64,000 nt of DNA, taken from Candolleomyces eurysporus. Lineage: Eukaryota; Basidiomycota; Agaricomycetes; Agaricales; Psathyrellaceae. Under the pieces are notes generated by a model that ran no database searches, had not been told where the DNA came from, and worked only from the letters and a program-made list of their open reading frames with translations. The stretch spans positions 1 to 64,000 of the forward strand of contig JANBPK010000946.1 of NCBI GenBank assembly GCA_027579435.1. Direction: 5' to 3'. Within the stretch, counting starts at the first letter, position 1; each line of letters opens with the position of its first letter. This document shows positions 22,768-33,953 of the stretch, piece by piece. The translations under genes were made by a program, and so were the position numbers.

Positions 22768-23367
22768 AATTTCAACGAATTTTATCAGGGTTTGCCTTCG
22801 TATCTACCGTCTCTGTTGATTCAACATTGGAAACGTGCAAATTTCAGTAGGTCGAGTGCACGAAACACCGCCAATATCTCGTTGCTGCACAAATAGCCGA
22901 CCTGACTTCCCTTTACCTCGCGACTGGTTTCGCTCGTTTCGGAGAAAAGAAACGATGAGGAATCGCTTCTGTGAAGGCTCGACGAATGATAAGTCGGCAG
23001 CTCTTGCCCTTCATGTCACGTTCGCCGAACATGTATGAGGGTGTGATGATCCTATATGCGAGCGAGCAGTGAGCACCTACTATGGTTATGGCCCATAGCA
23101 GGTGACCTCGTTGCGCAGCACCAGATGAACGTGTACGGTTGTCTGCGGGCTCATATTATCCCAGTTTACATGGAAAGAGCATGTTTACAACGCATCCAAT
23201 AACAAAGTCACCCGAAGGCGGTAGGTAACAAGGTAGCGACAGGTGCCCATATACACAAATCTAAAAGTTTTAGACCAAGAATGAGATGAGATCGAGCACC
23301 GTGAGTCTAAGAATACCGGAAAAATCACAAAAATCATGTNACTAGCGGCGTGAAAAATGCCAGAATA
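22768..23367. other. Intergenic region between convergent MSS1 and ERG27
   Basis: It holds the 3' flanks of two genes pointing at each other. Only short frames occur, with no repeat or RNA gene recognised. One ambiguous base lies at 23340. Confidence 0.6.
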
Positions 23368-24766
23368 TCACATCTTCTCACTCGCAGTCTCAAACACCGG
23401 CCCCCTCTCTTCCTCCCTCTTCAACTTATCCAAAAGCTCATCACACTTCGCGACGAGCCTCCTGCCCTCCCCTTCGTTCGCCAACCAAGCTCTCACAGGT
23501 GATATACCCACCCTTTCTGTGCCCCACCTATCCGATTCCGCACCGTACCTCACAGGAGGAGTTTTGGCATCAGAGAAGAAGGTGAGGTAGGTGAGAGGTA
23601 CGAGTGCGAGGTGGACAGAGGCGATAGCTGATTTGATGGGAGAAATGGGGTGCTGGGTAGACCCGAGGAGTCGGACGAAGTAGAACACCATTAATTTGCA
23701 GAAGTCGAGGAAGGGCCCGACGAGAGCGTGTGCGACATTGGTGTGGCAGACACCTGGTTGGGAAATGAAGTGCCGGGTAATTGCGGAGTTGCTGGCGTTG
23801 GGGGAGGACGAAGAGGATGAGAGTGCGAGTCGGTCGAGGGTCGTGGATATCAAGTCGATTTGGTATTTGGAACTTTCGTATGAATGCTCCGTGGAACGGA
23901 GTTGCCAGTCATCGGGGGAGTAGAATTTGGGGCTGGCTTCGATTGAGGAGCACCAGATGACCCTGGCTGGGCCATTAGGTGACCGAGAGAGAGAAGGTTG
24001 GAGTTCGCGGAACTAGACGCAGAAAATAAGGCAAAATAAAGTAGGAAGAGGGAAAGCATAACGTACCATGGAAAAGTGACTGAAGACGTTACACTGCCAG
24101 ACCCAACCAAGACCGTCTATGCTCAGTTCACCAGAGTGTTGGCTGTAGTACAGCGGTGTTGTCACTGCGCCCTTGGGATCCGTGAATAATTGGTGCAAGA
24201 GGAGCTTTGGGTCTAGCCCAGAGAAGCTGGCTAAGCCTGCGTTGCACATTAAGTGGGAGATATAAGGATACCTAGTGAAGTCGGTAAATCAAGTTGATGG
24301 GCACACGAGAAAGCAAAAGAAGACGTACTTTTGGTTCACTCGTTTCGCAAATTCCAGTACAGTCTTGATCGAGGCAAGGTCGACATATTCCACCTCTATT
24401 GACAAGTTCTTCTTGAATTCTTCTGCATGTCCGTCATACTCCGCCGTGGACTGGATCTTTTGGATGTGGGAGTCGAAAAACTGGAGGAGCTCAGTTCTAG
24501 CTTTCTGAGCTCGGCTGACGCTTCGACAGGCCATAATCAGGGTAAGGCCTGTATATTTCTGTGGTCGACCTGATAAAGAGGCATCTTCGAAGTCCTGCGG
24601 AAGACTGTCCGACGGAATTTGAGACGTCAGCTGGATGAGAAGGCGTTGGCAGATGCCATATCCCACCCCACTAGATTTCTGTTGAGCTCAACGCCAATGG
24701 GGAGAGATATTAAGCGTACCCGTTGGCCCCAGTGACGATGACGATAGGTTTAGATTCGCTGGCCAT
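23368..24766 (-). CDS. ERG27: 3-ketosteroid reductase of ergosterol synthesis
   Basis: An NADPH-dependent short-chain reductase of the endoplasmic reticulum or lipid droplets that reduces the 3-keto group left after C4 demethylation in ergosterol synthesis. Four exons (24766-24720, 24670-24329, 24271-24067, 24012-23368) give 412 residues. The cofactor motif TGANGGVGYG (residues 12-21) is completed only by splicing exon 1 to the acceptor at 24671-24672. Further on are LMCNAG, the active-site YESSK (Y243, K247) after WCSSIEASPKF, and QPGVCHTNVAHAL followed by a membrane-type helix (LMVFYFVRLLG), typical of Erg27. Length is normal for fungal Erg27. It shares a short divergent promoter with the mitochondrial IF3 gene. 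Confidence 0.93.
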
Positions 24767-24982
24767 GGTGGTCGTACCACTTCACGATCCTTGACGGCGC
24801 CAGTATCCCTTTTTGGAGCTGATTGACGCGCCTCGGGATCATGTGATGGTGTCAAAACTGGCCAGCATAGCGACTCCGAGCTCGATATTGACAGCAACCA
24901 GCACGACTCTTTGGTCGTCATCGTAGACGGTGGGCATCCAAGTTATGTCGGTGTGGTCAAAGTGCTAACCAAAACGTAAAAG
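24767..24982. promoter_or_regulatory. Divergent promoter of ERG27 and mitochondrial IF3
   Basis: 216 bp separate the two start codons, so both genes must be driven from here. No clear TATA box is visible. Confidence 0.6.
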
Positions 24983-25918
24983 ATGAACCCAAACTCGTTC
25001 CTTGCCTTCCGTTCCGCTGCGTTTGCTGCCCTCCGACATCAATCCGGGACCTCTGGTACTGAAGCCCTCCGTCTTGCTGCAGCGATTCCAAGCGCGGCAC
25101 AACGCCCTCGAGGGCCCACCACCTATCTAATGTCCTCTTCCTCCTTCCACTCAACGCCAATAGCTCTCCAGAAGTACCAACGCGACGATCCCAGGCAACT
25201 CAAAGCCAAGCGTCCTGAAATCCCCCAACACAAACCAACACCCAAACCACGTCGAGGCAATAAGATCAAAATTGAATACGTACACCTCCTAGACCCCACA
25301 ACAGACTCCATAGGCCCCCTCCGTCGTCTCTCCGACGTCCTCAACTCCGTTTCCGAAGACGACGGCTTCGTCGTCGAACTCGTCCAAGAACACCCAGACC
25401 CTATAGTCAAAATCGTCGACCTCAAATCCTCCCGCGCCCAAACCCTCAAACAACGGCAACTCGAAAAACGTATGGCCGGGGGTAGCCAGGAAGTATTGAA
25501 GGAGGCTCACTTCACATGGAGTATGGCCGATGCGGACTTTCAGCACCGATTCCAAAAACTCCAGGACGACTTATCCAAAGGCAACTGCCGCGTAGACGTG
25601 GTTTTCGCTAATAAGAGAGGCCACAAACCACTTCCTCCACACGAACGAGAAGAACGCGTGCGAGAGCTAATCGAGTCTTTGGAGGAGGTCAGTAAGGAGT
25701 GGAAGCCGCACGAGACGAAAGGCAGCTACGCCTATGTGTACCTGCAGAGCAAGATCAAGGTGTCGAATAAAGTCAATATCGAGGAGCTTAAGGAGTCGGT
25801 ACCGAAGCATATCCAGCAGAAGGAGGAGCGGAGGTTGAGACAGCAAAAGAATTTGGAGAAGCAGCGTATGGCTGGGCAATCCTCAGAGGCAGAGTATGGG
25901 AGTCTATGGGGAGTCTAA
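24983..25918 (+). CDS. AIM23: Mitochondrial translation initiation factor 3
   Basis: An intronless frame of 311 residues. The first ~60 residues are rich in A, S and R with few acids, consistent with a mitochondrial presequence. An IF3 N-domain follows (IKIEYVHLLDP, then GPLRRLSDVLNSV, about residues 94-125) and an IF3 C-domain (KEAHFTWSMADADFQHRF, then KGNCRVDVVF, about 172-210). A basic coiled C-terminal extension ends EYGSLWGV. IF3 keeps the small mitoribosomal subunit free and checks the start codon. It is convergent with the next gene, whose stop is only about 60 bp away. Confidence 0.88.
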   Translation: MNPNSFLAFRSAAFAALRHQSGTSGTEALRLAAAIPSAAQRPRGPTTYLMSSSSFHSTPIALQKYQRDDPRQLKAKRPEIPQHKPTPKPRRGNKIKIEYVHLLDPTTDSIGPLRRLSDVLNSVSEDDGFVVELVQEHPDPIVKIVDLKSSRAQTLKQRQLEKRMAGGSQEVLKEAHFTWSMADADFQHRFQKLQDDLSKGNCRVDVVFANKRGHKPLPPHEREERVRELIESLEEVSKEWKPHETKGSYAYVYLQSKIKVSNKVNIEELKESVPKHIQQKEERRLRQQKNLEKQRMAGQSSEAEYGSLWGV

Positions 25919-25977
25919 TAGAGTAATAGAATTATATCCCTAATAATAATGCACATATTCCTATTCTAAACAGCTCG

Positions 25978-28767
25978 CTACATAGCGACCTCCGACCTTA
26001 ACGACGACCGAGCAGCCAACATGTGAGACGGGAGGTCCTTACCCTGCTCCGTCATAGAAGGTGCCTTACGATCATCCCTTCGCCTGACGGCCCACCTCCT
26101 CTTCCTGTCCACCCTCAACCTGAAGAGCGACCTCCCCTGCCACAGTCTCCTCGCACTATCACCCCCTTCATCGTTCTCATCACATTTGAGCCCAGACCCA
26201 ACGAAGTACGGCCGGAGACCGGGCGGTATAGGGAATCCTCCATCCAGCATATCCCTCCCGACCATCAACAACTCTTCCGTCCTTTCCTGTAACAGCACAC
26301 CCGACATGTCGTACAAGCGCTCCGCATCCCGCAGTTGACGTTCTGCCTCATCGAGCTTCGTAATTCTTGGAACCGTTCTCGAATCACGCTCGACAATCTC
26401 GAGAATGGAGTTGTAAAAGATGGCATCGGGAGCTGGGAGTTCGTGGCTTGGATGAAGAAGACGGCGGTGGTCTTGGGAGGAGGAGGATGAAGTTGACGAT
26501 GACGATGACGATAAGAGTTGGTCCACCATAGGCGCATACCCTTCATACGCATCCCTCGCACTACGATAAACCTCCAAAGCCTTCTCCCTCGCCGTCCTCG
26601 CATCGAATTTCACAATCCTGGCATACGCCGCTTTTCGCTCGGTCCTGGTCTTCGTCCCACGGCCAGTAGAGTTTTGCTCCTTGGGGATCTTGGGAACGGG
26701 AACCCATTTCTTCCTATCACCTTTCCCATCCTCCGAGCGTTCCCATCGATACTCTTCTCCTTTTCTTGAGACCATCGCGTAGATGTCTAACATCAGAGTA
26801 TACGCTTGTATCGGAAGAGTCCACGGTAGAACACCTCGTTCAGGGTCCGGAGACGTCGTCCAGCTGAAAGCCTCAACAGCTTTCGCGTACTCCCAAACAC
26901 GTTCAGCAATATGCGCTCTATGCGTCTTGGCCAAAGCATTGAGAACGGACACGATGAATCTCGGACCGCGGGAGACTGCAAGACGCATATTCTCCTCTTC
27001 GCCCTCAACGTCGCACCCGTTCTTCAGAGCCACTTGTCGCTCGTCGAACCCAGGCAGAACACGCCCAATAAACGGCTCGACCTGCTCGGCGTTCCCACTC
27101 GTCACCAAAAAGTCGATCCGGGCCATGGTCTCCCGCGGTGAACTGTCCGGGTGGTCGAGCAGACGGGCGTATCGTAGAGGTAACGGGATCCTCAGCTTGC
27201 CCGACTGGGTTTGGTAGCCTGGCGTTATCATCCCCTCCAACTCNGCTGCTCGTTTCCACAGATCCTCCGAATGCAAGCGGACCGCTCCCTGCCGGAACCT
27301 CTCTATAATGGCGTAAGTAGGCTTGAGAGGGGGTTCGCGTACAACTGTCATGTGCTTGACAATTTTATCGGCGAGGTCCACCGACCGCTCGTGGTTCAGA
27401 GCGAACCTCAACAGGTGGTTGTAGCCGTTCGCGTCCAGAGCAGGCAGGAACCCTTTGTTTCGCGGATCGGGAGGTTGGATGCTTGCATGTCGGGGTGAGG
27501 CGACTAAAGGCAGGTCTGCGGAGAGTCGGAGGAGGACTGAACGGAAGAACGATGACGCTTGGACGGTTTGGACTCCGTGGCCGCCTTTGCTGGGTACCTT
27601 GACTGACCCGCGGCAGTTCTGCGCTCTCGTGAGCATCCGGATGAGGGAACCGACACATTCGAAGGGGAGGAGCCTTTCGTCGAGGAGCACGGCAAGGTTG
27701 GCGAGAGTTTGGAGTGCGGCTTGTTGATGCGCTTCGGTACTGTGATCGCCTATTCGCAATATCTCGTCGATGTGAACTAGGATTTCTTCCAGGCGGCTTT
27801 CGGAGGGCCAAGGGGTGACACGCCGATTCCGAACGAGAGCGGCCCACGACACCACATCCTTGGGATCATTACTCTCAGGTCGCGGTGGTGGATCTTCTTG
27901 CGTTCCCGCGAGTTCGAGGACACGTGCGTTCCAGTCCTTGACCATGAGACCGAAAATGAGAGAGGCCATAATGATTTCGCCGTTGATGATGCAGAGGGCA
28001 ATGAGGGTCTTGAACATGCCTCTTGTCCTCCGTTGTCGGGACTGCCGAGCGACGTTGAGCAAGCGCAAAGCGTACGTTCCGCCTTGGTGGCTGAAATAGG
28101 CTTCTGGGATGGGAGTGGTGGAGAGGATGGTGTGTTTGGCGGTGAATCGCTTTGAACTGGGACGAGAATCCGAAGGAATGGACGGGTCAGCCAGAGCTTT
28201 GAATACGGTGTCCAGAGAAGCCCAGTGGATCTTGATATCGTTTTTCATTAGCTCCTCTGAGAGCCGGGCTGCTTCTGGGAGATAGCCGTACCGCACGAGA
28301 CTGTGCAAGAGCGAATGAGTGACGAGTCGGGTAGGCGTTTGGGGATTGAAAGGAATGGCTTCAGGGTTGAAGGCTTTGTGTGAGAGGAGAGAGAGGAGAC
28401 TGGTCATGAGGGGGGAAGGGGAGGAGCGGTTTTTGGCGTAGTAAACGGAATTGAGGATGAGGTAGGCGTCGGGGAGGTTGCCTTGGGAGACTGCAAGTCG
28501 GATGGCATTTGCAGCCTCCAAAGCGACGCGTGAGTGTGTGAGAGGTCGTTTCAGACCATCTTGGTCGAACGCAGGGGTACAAGGCTCGTCAGCGTCAGCG
28601 AGGGAAGAGGACCCGGACGCATGAGCTGCGACGGTAGCATGTGCACTTCGGCATTGCGAGGAGATGGAATTCGTTTTTAATGATTTTGGAGGCCGAAACG
28701 GCCTAAAATTTGCAGGTCCTGAGCATCGGAGGGCTTCTCTGGCAATTCGCTGCCATGAGCTTTGCAT
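25978..28767 (-). CDS. Large mitochondrial-type helical-repeat protein, PPR-like
   Basis: A single open frame of 929 residues starting MQSSWQRIAREALRC. The N-terminus is basic and serine-rich and looks like a mitochondrial presequence. Helical segments resemble pentatricopeptide-type repeats, for example NAIRLAVSQGNLPDAYLILN, THSLLHSLVRYGYLPEAARLSEEL and LLRFALNHERSVDLADKIV. Late in the protein are a serine run (about residue 735) and basic linkers. I do not recognise a named orthologue. The context next to mitochondrial IF3 and the targeting-like start suggest organellar RNA metabolism, which is inference. One ambiguous base lies at 27244. Confidence 0.75.
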   Translation of the reverse strand: MQSSWQRIAREALRCSGPANFRPFRPPKSLKTNSISSQCRSAHATVAAHASGSSSLADADEPCTPAFDQDGLKRPLTHSRVALEAANAIRLAVSQGNLPDAYLILNSVYYAKNRSSPSPLMTSLLSLLSHKAFNPEAIPFNPQTPTRLVTHSLLHSLVRYGYLPEAARLSEELMKNDIKIHWASLDTVFKALADPSIPSDSRPSSKRFTAKHTILSTTPIPEAYFSHQGGTYALRLLNVARQSRQRRTRGMFKTLIALCIINGEIIMASLIFGLMVKDWNARVLELAGTQEDPPPRPESNDPKDVVSWAALVRNRRVTPWPSESRLEEILVHIDEILRIGDHSTEAHQQAALQTLANLAVLLDERLLPFECVGSLIRMLTRAQNCRGSVKVPSKGGHGVQTVQASSFFRSVLLRLSADLPLVASPRHASIQPPDPRNKGFLPALDANGYNHLLRFALNHERSVDLADKIVKHMTVVREPPLKPTYAIIERFRQGAVRLHSEDLWKRAXELEGMITPGYQTQSGKLRIPLPLRYARLLDHPDSSPRETMARIDFLVTSGNAEQVEPFIGRVLPGFDERQVALKNGCDVEGEEENMRLAVSRGPRFIVSVLNALAKTHRAHIAERVWEYAKAVEAFSWTTSPDPERGVLPWTLPIQAYTLMLDIYAMVSRKGEEYRWERSEDGKGDRKKWVPVPKIPKEQNSTGRGTKTRTERKAAYARIVKFDARTAREKALEVYRSARDAYEGYAPMVDQLLSSSSSSTSSSSSQDHRRLLHPSHELPAPDAIFYNSILEIVERDSRTVPRITKLDEAERQLRDAERLYDMSGVLLQERTEELLMVGRDMLDGGFPIPPGLRPYFVGSGLKCDENDEGGDSARRLWQGRSLFRLRVDRKRRWAVRRRDDRKAPSMTEQGKDLPSHMLAARSSLRSEVAM

Positions 28768-29137
28768 GGGGTTACATTACTGTAGAATTATCAGTACGTG
28801 GAACACCAAGCCAGCAGGATACATACCGGAGCCTCCGTATATAGCTCCAAAAGGTCCTGGCGATGCACAAAGGCCTCCTGGTGGTGGTGGTAGAGGTTCA
28901 AGCTGGAGACCGAATGGCGCCGTCAACGGGTCGCGCAAAGCTCTGGCCGGGGTCTGGCCCTGAAGTCCTCACGTGACTATTTGACCATGTGATCCCGGCC
29001 AGCTAAGAGGCGGCGGGTGCAATTTCGTTCCGTTCGACTTCAACGTTGGCTCAACGGTCCTGCAGTCCAACAACAGAGTTTGAATTCAATTCAAGTTTGA
29101 CATTCGATAACCCATATCCCTTTGCATTATTCTCTAA
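28768..29137. promoter_or_regulatory. Divergent promoter of the PPR-like gene and CBC1
   Basis: 370 bp between two head-to-head start codons. There is a TATTCTCTAA run just before the CBC1 ATG, but no convincing TATA box. Confidence 0.5.
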
Positions 29138-32100
29138 ATGAGCTACGACAGAAGAGGAGGTTATAGACGAAGACAGAGAGGTGAGCATGGGCGTCTACTT
29201 TGAGCAACGAGAACCTGGTTGGCTGAATTCTGCTCGCCAGATGATTGGGATGACAGGCGCAGGGAGCATCATGAGAGCCCCGACGACAAGCTCAAGTCCG
29301 CAATAATCAAGTTGGGCGAAGTGGTGAGCATAGACAGTTCTTGTGGCAGCTCTCTGTTCTGACGCCGAGCATCAGGATCCCAATGAAGAATTACCCCGCC
29401 TAGAAATTCAAATACGCGACCAAATCCCACGGAACATCCCTCTCTTGTCCGAAGCATTCAGACTAAGGTTCGTTCCGTTCGACGTCGAATGCCGAGTGCA
29501 GTACTTACTGCGGAGCAGTGTAACGGAGCAACCATTCAAAATCCCATACTACGCCACTCTCTTGCGGCTACTGCACAACAAGTCGGATAACCCTACGGAC
29601 GAGGAAGTCCCGATAGGCCGATTGATCTTGGAAGACTTTTGGAAAGGTTTCCAGGGATATGTTGACCAGCTTGCGTGGAGAGAGGCCCGGCTATGCGTGA
29701 GCACCCCATCTCTTTGACTGTCGCCTGCTCGTGCTGAAACTAGAGTAGATACACTTCTTTGCACATCTTACAGTCGCGAGGCTGATCTCTGCAGACTCGC
29801 TGCTAGCTTTGCTGCAATCTTTCACTGCAGTCCTCGACGAGTTTGGTGTTTCCAATGGCCGAGCAAAGCGCGCAGCACTTTGTGCTGGGGAAGGCCTGCT
29901 AATTGTGAGTCGTTTTTTCATACCTATCAAGCACGCGTCTCACTCGTCATAGGCTGGCCCTGTCCTCAAAGAACATTCTCCATCGTTCCCGGATGAAATC
30001 ATCAACGCCATCCAAGCGTACAACGAAACCATGGCATCACAGAAATGATGGTACCTCCTCTCGCGACAACCCAGTCCACAACCGTTCCCCAAGAAATCGA
30101 AATCGAAGTACGCATTACCTTCTTTCCGCTTTCTTACATCTGCCTTACGTCGTACAGCTTCTCGACATGCTTCTCGCCACACTCCGCAAGCTGAACGAGT
30201 CAGACTTCCAGGAGACCGAAAACTGCCTTCCCCGGCCATACGCCGTCTACCCGCCATTCGAACCCTCCGTTCTCCAACCATACGTTCTCCCCAGCCTTCT
30301 CGTACCTCCGGAAGCTATTGAAATGGATGCCCTTTCCTCCGGAGCAGAGGAAGAAACCCCCGTCAAAAAAGACGAATGGCCGGAATTCTTCCTCCGCTTG
30401 TTCCCCAGCGACGTCTCGCCCGACTTTGACGACCCTGCGGGATACGTCATCCGCACAACCATCCTGGACATCGTCGAGGTTTTCGAAGTTAACAGGAAGG
30501 AATGTGCACGACTGTTGCTGGAATACCCCAAGTGGAATTTAGCTGGGACGTTCAAGCCTAAACCTGGGTCGACTGTGAACGTTGAACCTGCGCCAGGGAA
30601 AGATTGGCAGCTCGAAAGTACGATTATTGAGGTGAGAAGGAGATCATATTCTTTTTCTTCGGGTTGTTTGAATTTTACTGATGTTCTGTGTGGTCTATAG
30701 ACTGTCTTGGGAGCTTACCTCGTCCTTCCTGAATCCTCGAAAAAATCGATATACTACGTCGGCTTGATCACGGAGATCTGCAAACTCTCACCGTCGACTG
30801 TTGGCCCAGCTGTTGGAAAATCTATTCGACGGCTGTATGCCGCATTGTCGGATGGTTTGGATGTAGAAGCTGCTCGGCGTTTCGCTGAATGGTTTGCCGT
30901 TCATATGAGTAACTTTGGCTTCCAATGGGTGTGGAAGGAATGGTGAGTTCAGGCCTTCACTCGGACAGAAGTGAGTGCTGACAGGATCTTGACAGGGTAC
31001 CGGACCTTGCTCTGACCGTCCAACATCCCAAACGCGCGTTTATGCGCCGTGCTATTGAATTCGAAATCCGATTGGCCTATCATGAACGTATCTTCAAAAC
31101 ACTCCCTGAAGCAATGCAAGGTCCAGATGCATACACAATCCCTGAAAACGGGCCTACTCCGGCCTTCGAATACGAAGATCCCTCCCACCCGTACCACGAC
31201 GCCGCTCAGGATATACTGAACCACTTCCGTGGACGCGCCAAAGCCGAAGACGTCATCTCCCACCTCGACACCCTGCGAGAACGTTTAGAATCCTCTGAAG
31301 ATGCACCCAATGTCGACTCCCTCGTACGCTCTATCGCCATTCAGTCTCTCTTACACATCGGCTCCCGCTCGTTCTCTCACCTTCTGAACGCCATCGAACG
31401 CTACCTCCCCCTCCTCCGTAGCCTGGCAGGATGGGGACCACCGTCGACTACTGCGCCTGGAGGAAGCGCAGAAGCTCGAACAGACATCTTAGCTGCCGCT
31501 GCCGCATTTTGGAAACACAACCGACAGATGGTCGCTATCGTGTTCGACAAGCTGATGCAGTACCAGATCGTGGATCCCACAGACGTCGTTGGGTGGACGT
31601 TTTTGAACGGGAACGCGATTGGACAGCTGAGCGAAGCTTCACCAATGAATCTGAGTGCGTTTGAGTGGGATTTGTTGAGAGCTGCGATTGATAAGGCCAA
31701 TGGGCGAGTTGTGAGTGCCAGGAGGAAGGTGATGGCGCTGAGGAAGGAGGATGATGATACGAGGGCGAGGGCTATGGCTGGTGCGGCTGGGGATACGAAT
31801 ATGGAGGTGGATGTTGAGGCTAAGCGAGGTGAGCTCGATGATTTTTTCCGCTCACGATTATTGAGTCTGACTGGTATTTACCTTGTTTCGTAGATGAAGC
31901 AGATGCAGATAGCCCACAACTCGTGGTTGCACTCAAAGCCTATTCCAGTCTGACCAAGGAACAGCGCATGGCGCTATCCAAAACCCTTGAAGGCTTCGTT
32001 GGATGCTTGGCACCGACGAGTACCGCTCCTCACCCTAACCCGCATGCTAGGACCGTTATCGAGGAGTCGGCTTGGGAAAATAGGGCAAACTGGGGTCGCG

Positions 32101-32344
32101 ATGAATGGAATGCATGGGAGACGTGGGGTTGGTACAGACAGTTCTGCCGAGCGGTACGTTGCTGTTTTAGGTGCTCCTCTTGTTTGACCGTCATGACTTA
32201 CGATTTGTTTAGTATGCTCCGTACCTGCGAACGTACGTGAACACACTGTACACGGTGTCGTTCTCAAGGTTTGATGGTGTGGAAGACCCGGCGGGTGATA
32301 TGCTCAAGAAGATTTGGAACATTGCTACCGGACAGGATGCATGA
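29138..32344 (+). CDS. CBC1: Nuclear cap-binding complex large subunit (CBP80), MIF4G domain
   Basis: It binds the mRNA cap in the nucleus together with the small subunit CBP20 and links capping to splicing and export. Ten exons fit: 29138-29180, 29241-29320, 29376-29696, 29749-29904, 29953-30107, 30158-30631, 30701-30942, 30996-31828, 31894-32153, 32213-32344, for about 898 residues. It starts MSYDRRGGYRRRQRDDWDD, has the N-terminal MIF4G repeat (VEcRVQYLLRS ... YYATLLRLLH), PYVLPSLLVPPEA, the middle domain around FGFQWVWKEWVPD, and the C-terminal domain with WNAWETWGWYRQFCRAYAPYL. Exon 5 is one base short: ...MASQK runs into TGA at about 30046 and the next frame resumes at once. Removing introns at all other joints keeps the frame, so this is a single 1-nt deletion or an assembly error in an A-run. 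Confidence 0.9.
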
Positions 32345-32595
32345 GTAGTTCACAAGTTTTATAATTAATTGACGTTACAGAGTCGGACAGGACTGGAAAT
32401 GTGAGGAGGAAAAATTGTATATTCTATGCAAACTGCTTCACGACCGGAAATTTACGATTTGACGAAGAGATTAGAATGAAAAGAAAATAAATGCGTGCTT
32501 CATCTACGAGGACAGAAAGCGTTAGCAATCCAAAACCGAAGACGGCGCAAAGTCTATGATAAAACTCACCATAGACATGACAAAATAGAGACATC

Positions 32596-33201
32596 TCAAA
32601 CACCCCTTTCCATCGAAGGGGGGGTAAGACAAGGCGACCCATAGACACCATCTTCGTCGAACCCGCCATGGTACGTCGTCCTTCCAAGAGGGTCAAACAC
32701 CTCGTCAGCGTCAAATCCCCAAGACAAATTTGACTCGTAACCGGAGCTGGAGCTTGACAAGCTCGGTGACGACGAGGATGACATGCTGGCATAATAGCCC
32801 GACTCAGAGTCGAGTGTAGACTCCCCGGATACGTAAGAAAGGCGTGGACGGGCTTGTCGCCGTCGAAGTCGGAGTCGGCGGGAAGGGTACGATGAATGCG
32901 AATCGTCGTCGCCCATTGATGAAGTCGACCAATGGTTAGTCGATAAACGTCTCTCGGCTGTATGTCGCACAGGTGCCCTCTGCATGAGAGGGGGAGTGGG
33001 GACGGAGGCGAAATGCGCCTGGATAGAAGAGCGGCGGGGGCAATCCATTGCAGATGGTGTTTGCTGTAGAGATGGTGGCGTAGGGAGGAACGTTTCTCTC
33101 TCCATGAGCGGGGGTACGGGCAGGCCGGTATTCGTCTCAACGGTGCGCTCGATAAACCCCAGGATGGGGGAAGAGTAGAGTTGATTGAGTTCAATGGCCA
33201 T
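32596..33201 (-). CDS. Small serine-rich protein of unknown function
   Basis: A single-exon frame of 201 residues starting MAIELNQLYSS. It is low in hydrophobic stretches and has no signal peptide. It has arginine-rich (RRLRLRRRQARPR) and serine-rich tracts and a distinctive C-terminal block, TLDSESGYYASM followed by NLSWGFDADEVFDP. A decayed relative of that C-terminal block lies at 14640-14850 on the other strand, so this is a real, duplicated coding family. No known domain is recognised. Confidence 0.65.
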   Translation of the reverse strand: MAIELNQLYSSPILGFIERTVETNTGLPVPPLMERETFLPTPPSLQQTPSAMDCPRRSSIQAHFASVPTPPLMQRAPVRHTAERRLSTNHWSTSSMGDDDSHSSYPSRRLRLRRRQARPRLSYVSGESTLDSESGYYASMSSSSSPSLSSSSSGYESNLSWGFDADEVFDPLGRTTYHGGFDEDGVYGSPCLTPPSMERGV

Positions 33202-33708
33202 TGAGCGAGGAAGTAAGAATGAAGTGTTGGATGTTTCAAGATGATTGGTTGCGGTGAAGGTGGGCGTTGGTAGTTAAGTCACTTGGAAGTCAAACCAAGG
33301 TCGGACTGGTTCTAAATAGGAGGGCAAATAGGAGGTTTGAACCGAGACAGGGCACATTAGACAGGTTAAAGGAGAGACAATATCAAGGGTGACGTCGCTT
33401 CATTCCCTCGACACAAGTTTAAGGGACAGAATTTACGAGAGAACGGGGTTAATCTTAAATGTCTCGAGGCTCTCATTACCGCCTCAGGACAAGTCAGAAA
33501 GTCATTCGAGCGCCTGTGAAGTCATACAAATCAGAACGAATTACATACAAGTCCCAATTCTATTTGCGGTTCCTTTAAACGTGCCAAAACCTCCGAACCT
33601 AACTATGGTCAAGTCGAGCAGACGTCCCCCGGCTCTGGCGAGATCTTCAGGGTCAGTATTCAATAGCCGTTTTGGGGAAATGACTTACCAAGCTCCTGGC
33701 CAGGAAGC

Positions 33709-33953
33709 TCAGTAGGCGCTACCGTGACCACTTTCCGAGTCGAGAGGCGCAGCCCCCATACTAAAGCCAACCTTTCCTCCTCCTGAGGGGTGGGATGGCA
33801 TCGGTCAGCATGAGCAAGAGAACGAAAGCCGCTTATGTATGATGGACATGACATACCAGGAATGGCGATTGGGCTTCCGGAAACGGTTGTTACTTGAAGA
33901 GTCAACATCAGAGCAAGCGCGGCGAACGCGACTGAAGCGAGCTTGTTCAACAT
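33709..33953 (-). CDS. Small secreted peptide, copy 1 of 3
   Basis: Two exons (33953-33857, 33782-33709) encode 56 residues. It starts MLNKLASVAF with a typical signal peptide to about residue 26 (hydrophobic core AALALMLTLQ, end TTVSG). The mature part is about 30 residues without cysteine and ends APLDSESGHGSAY. The TATA box reads CTTTATA on the plus strand at 34014-34020, about 60 bp before the ATG. The intron (33783-33856) is GTATGT...CAG. A 3' UTR intron follows the stop. This copy lacks the 12-nt middle exon of copies 2 and 3. Function unknown; a secreted signal, toxin-like or matrix peptide are all possible. Confidence 0.7.

Noticed and set aside
27365..27847. Minus-strand frame inside the PPR-like gene, and similar long shadows in CBC1, pol and the disordered protein
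   Set aside because: They overlap well-supported genes in another frame and have arginine/proline-rich shadow composition without motifs.
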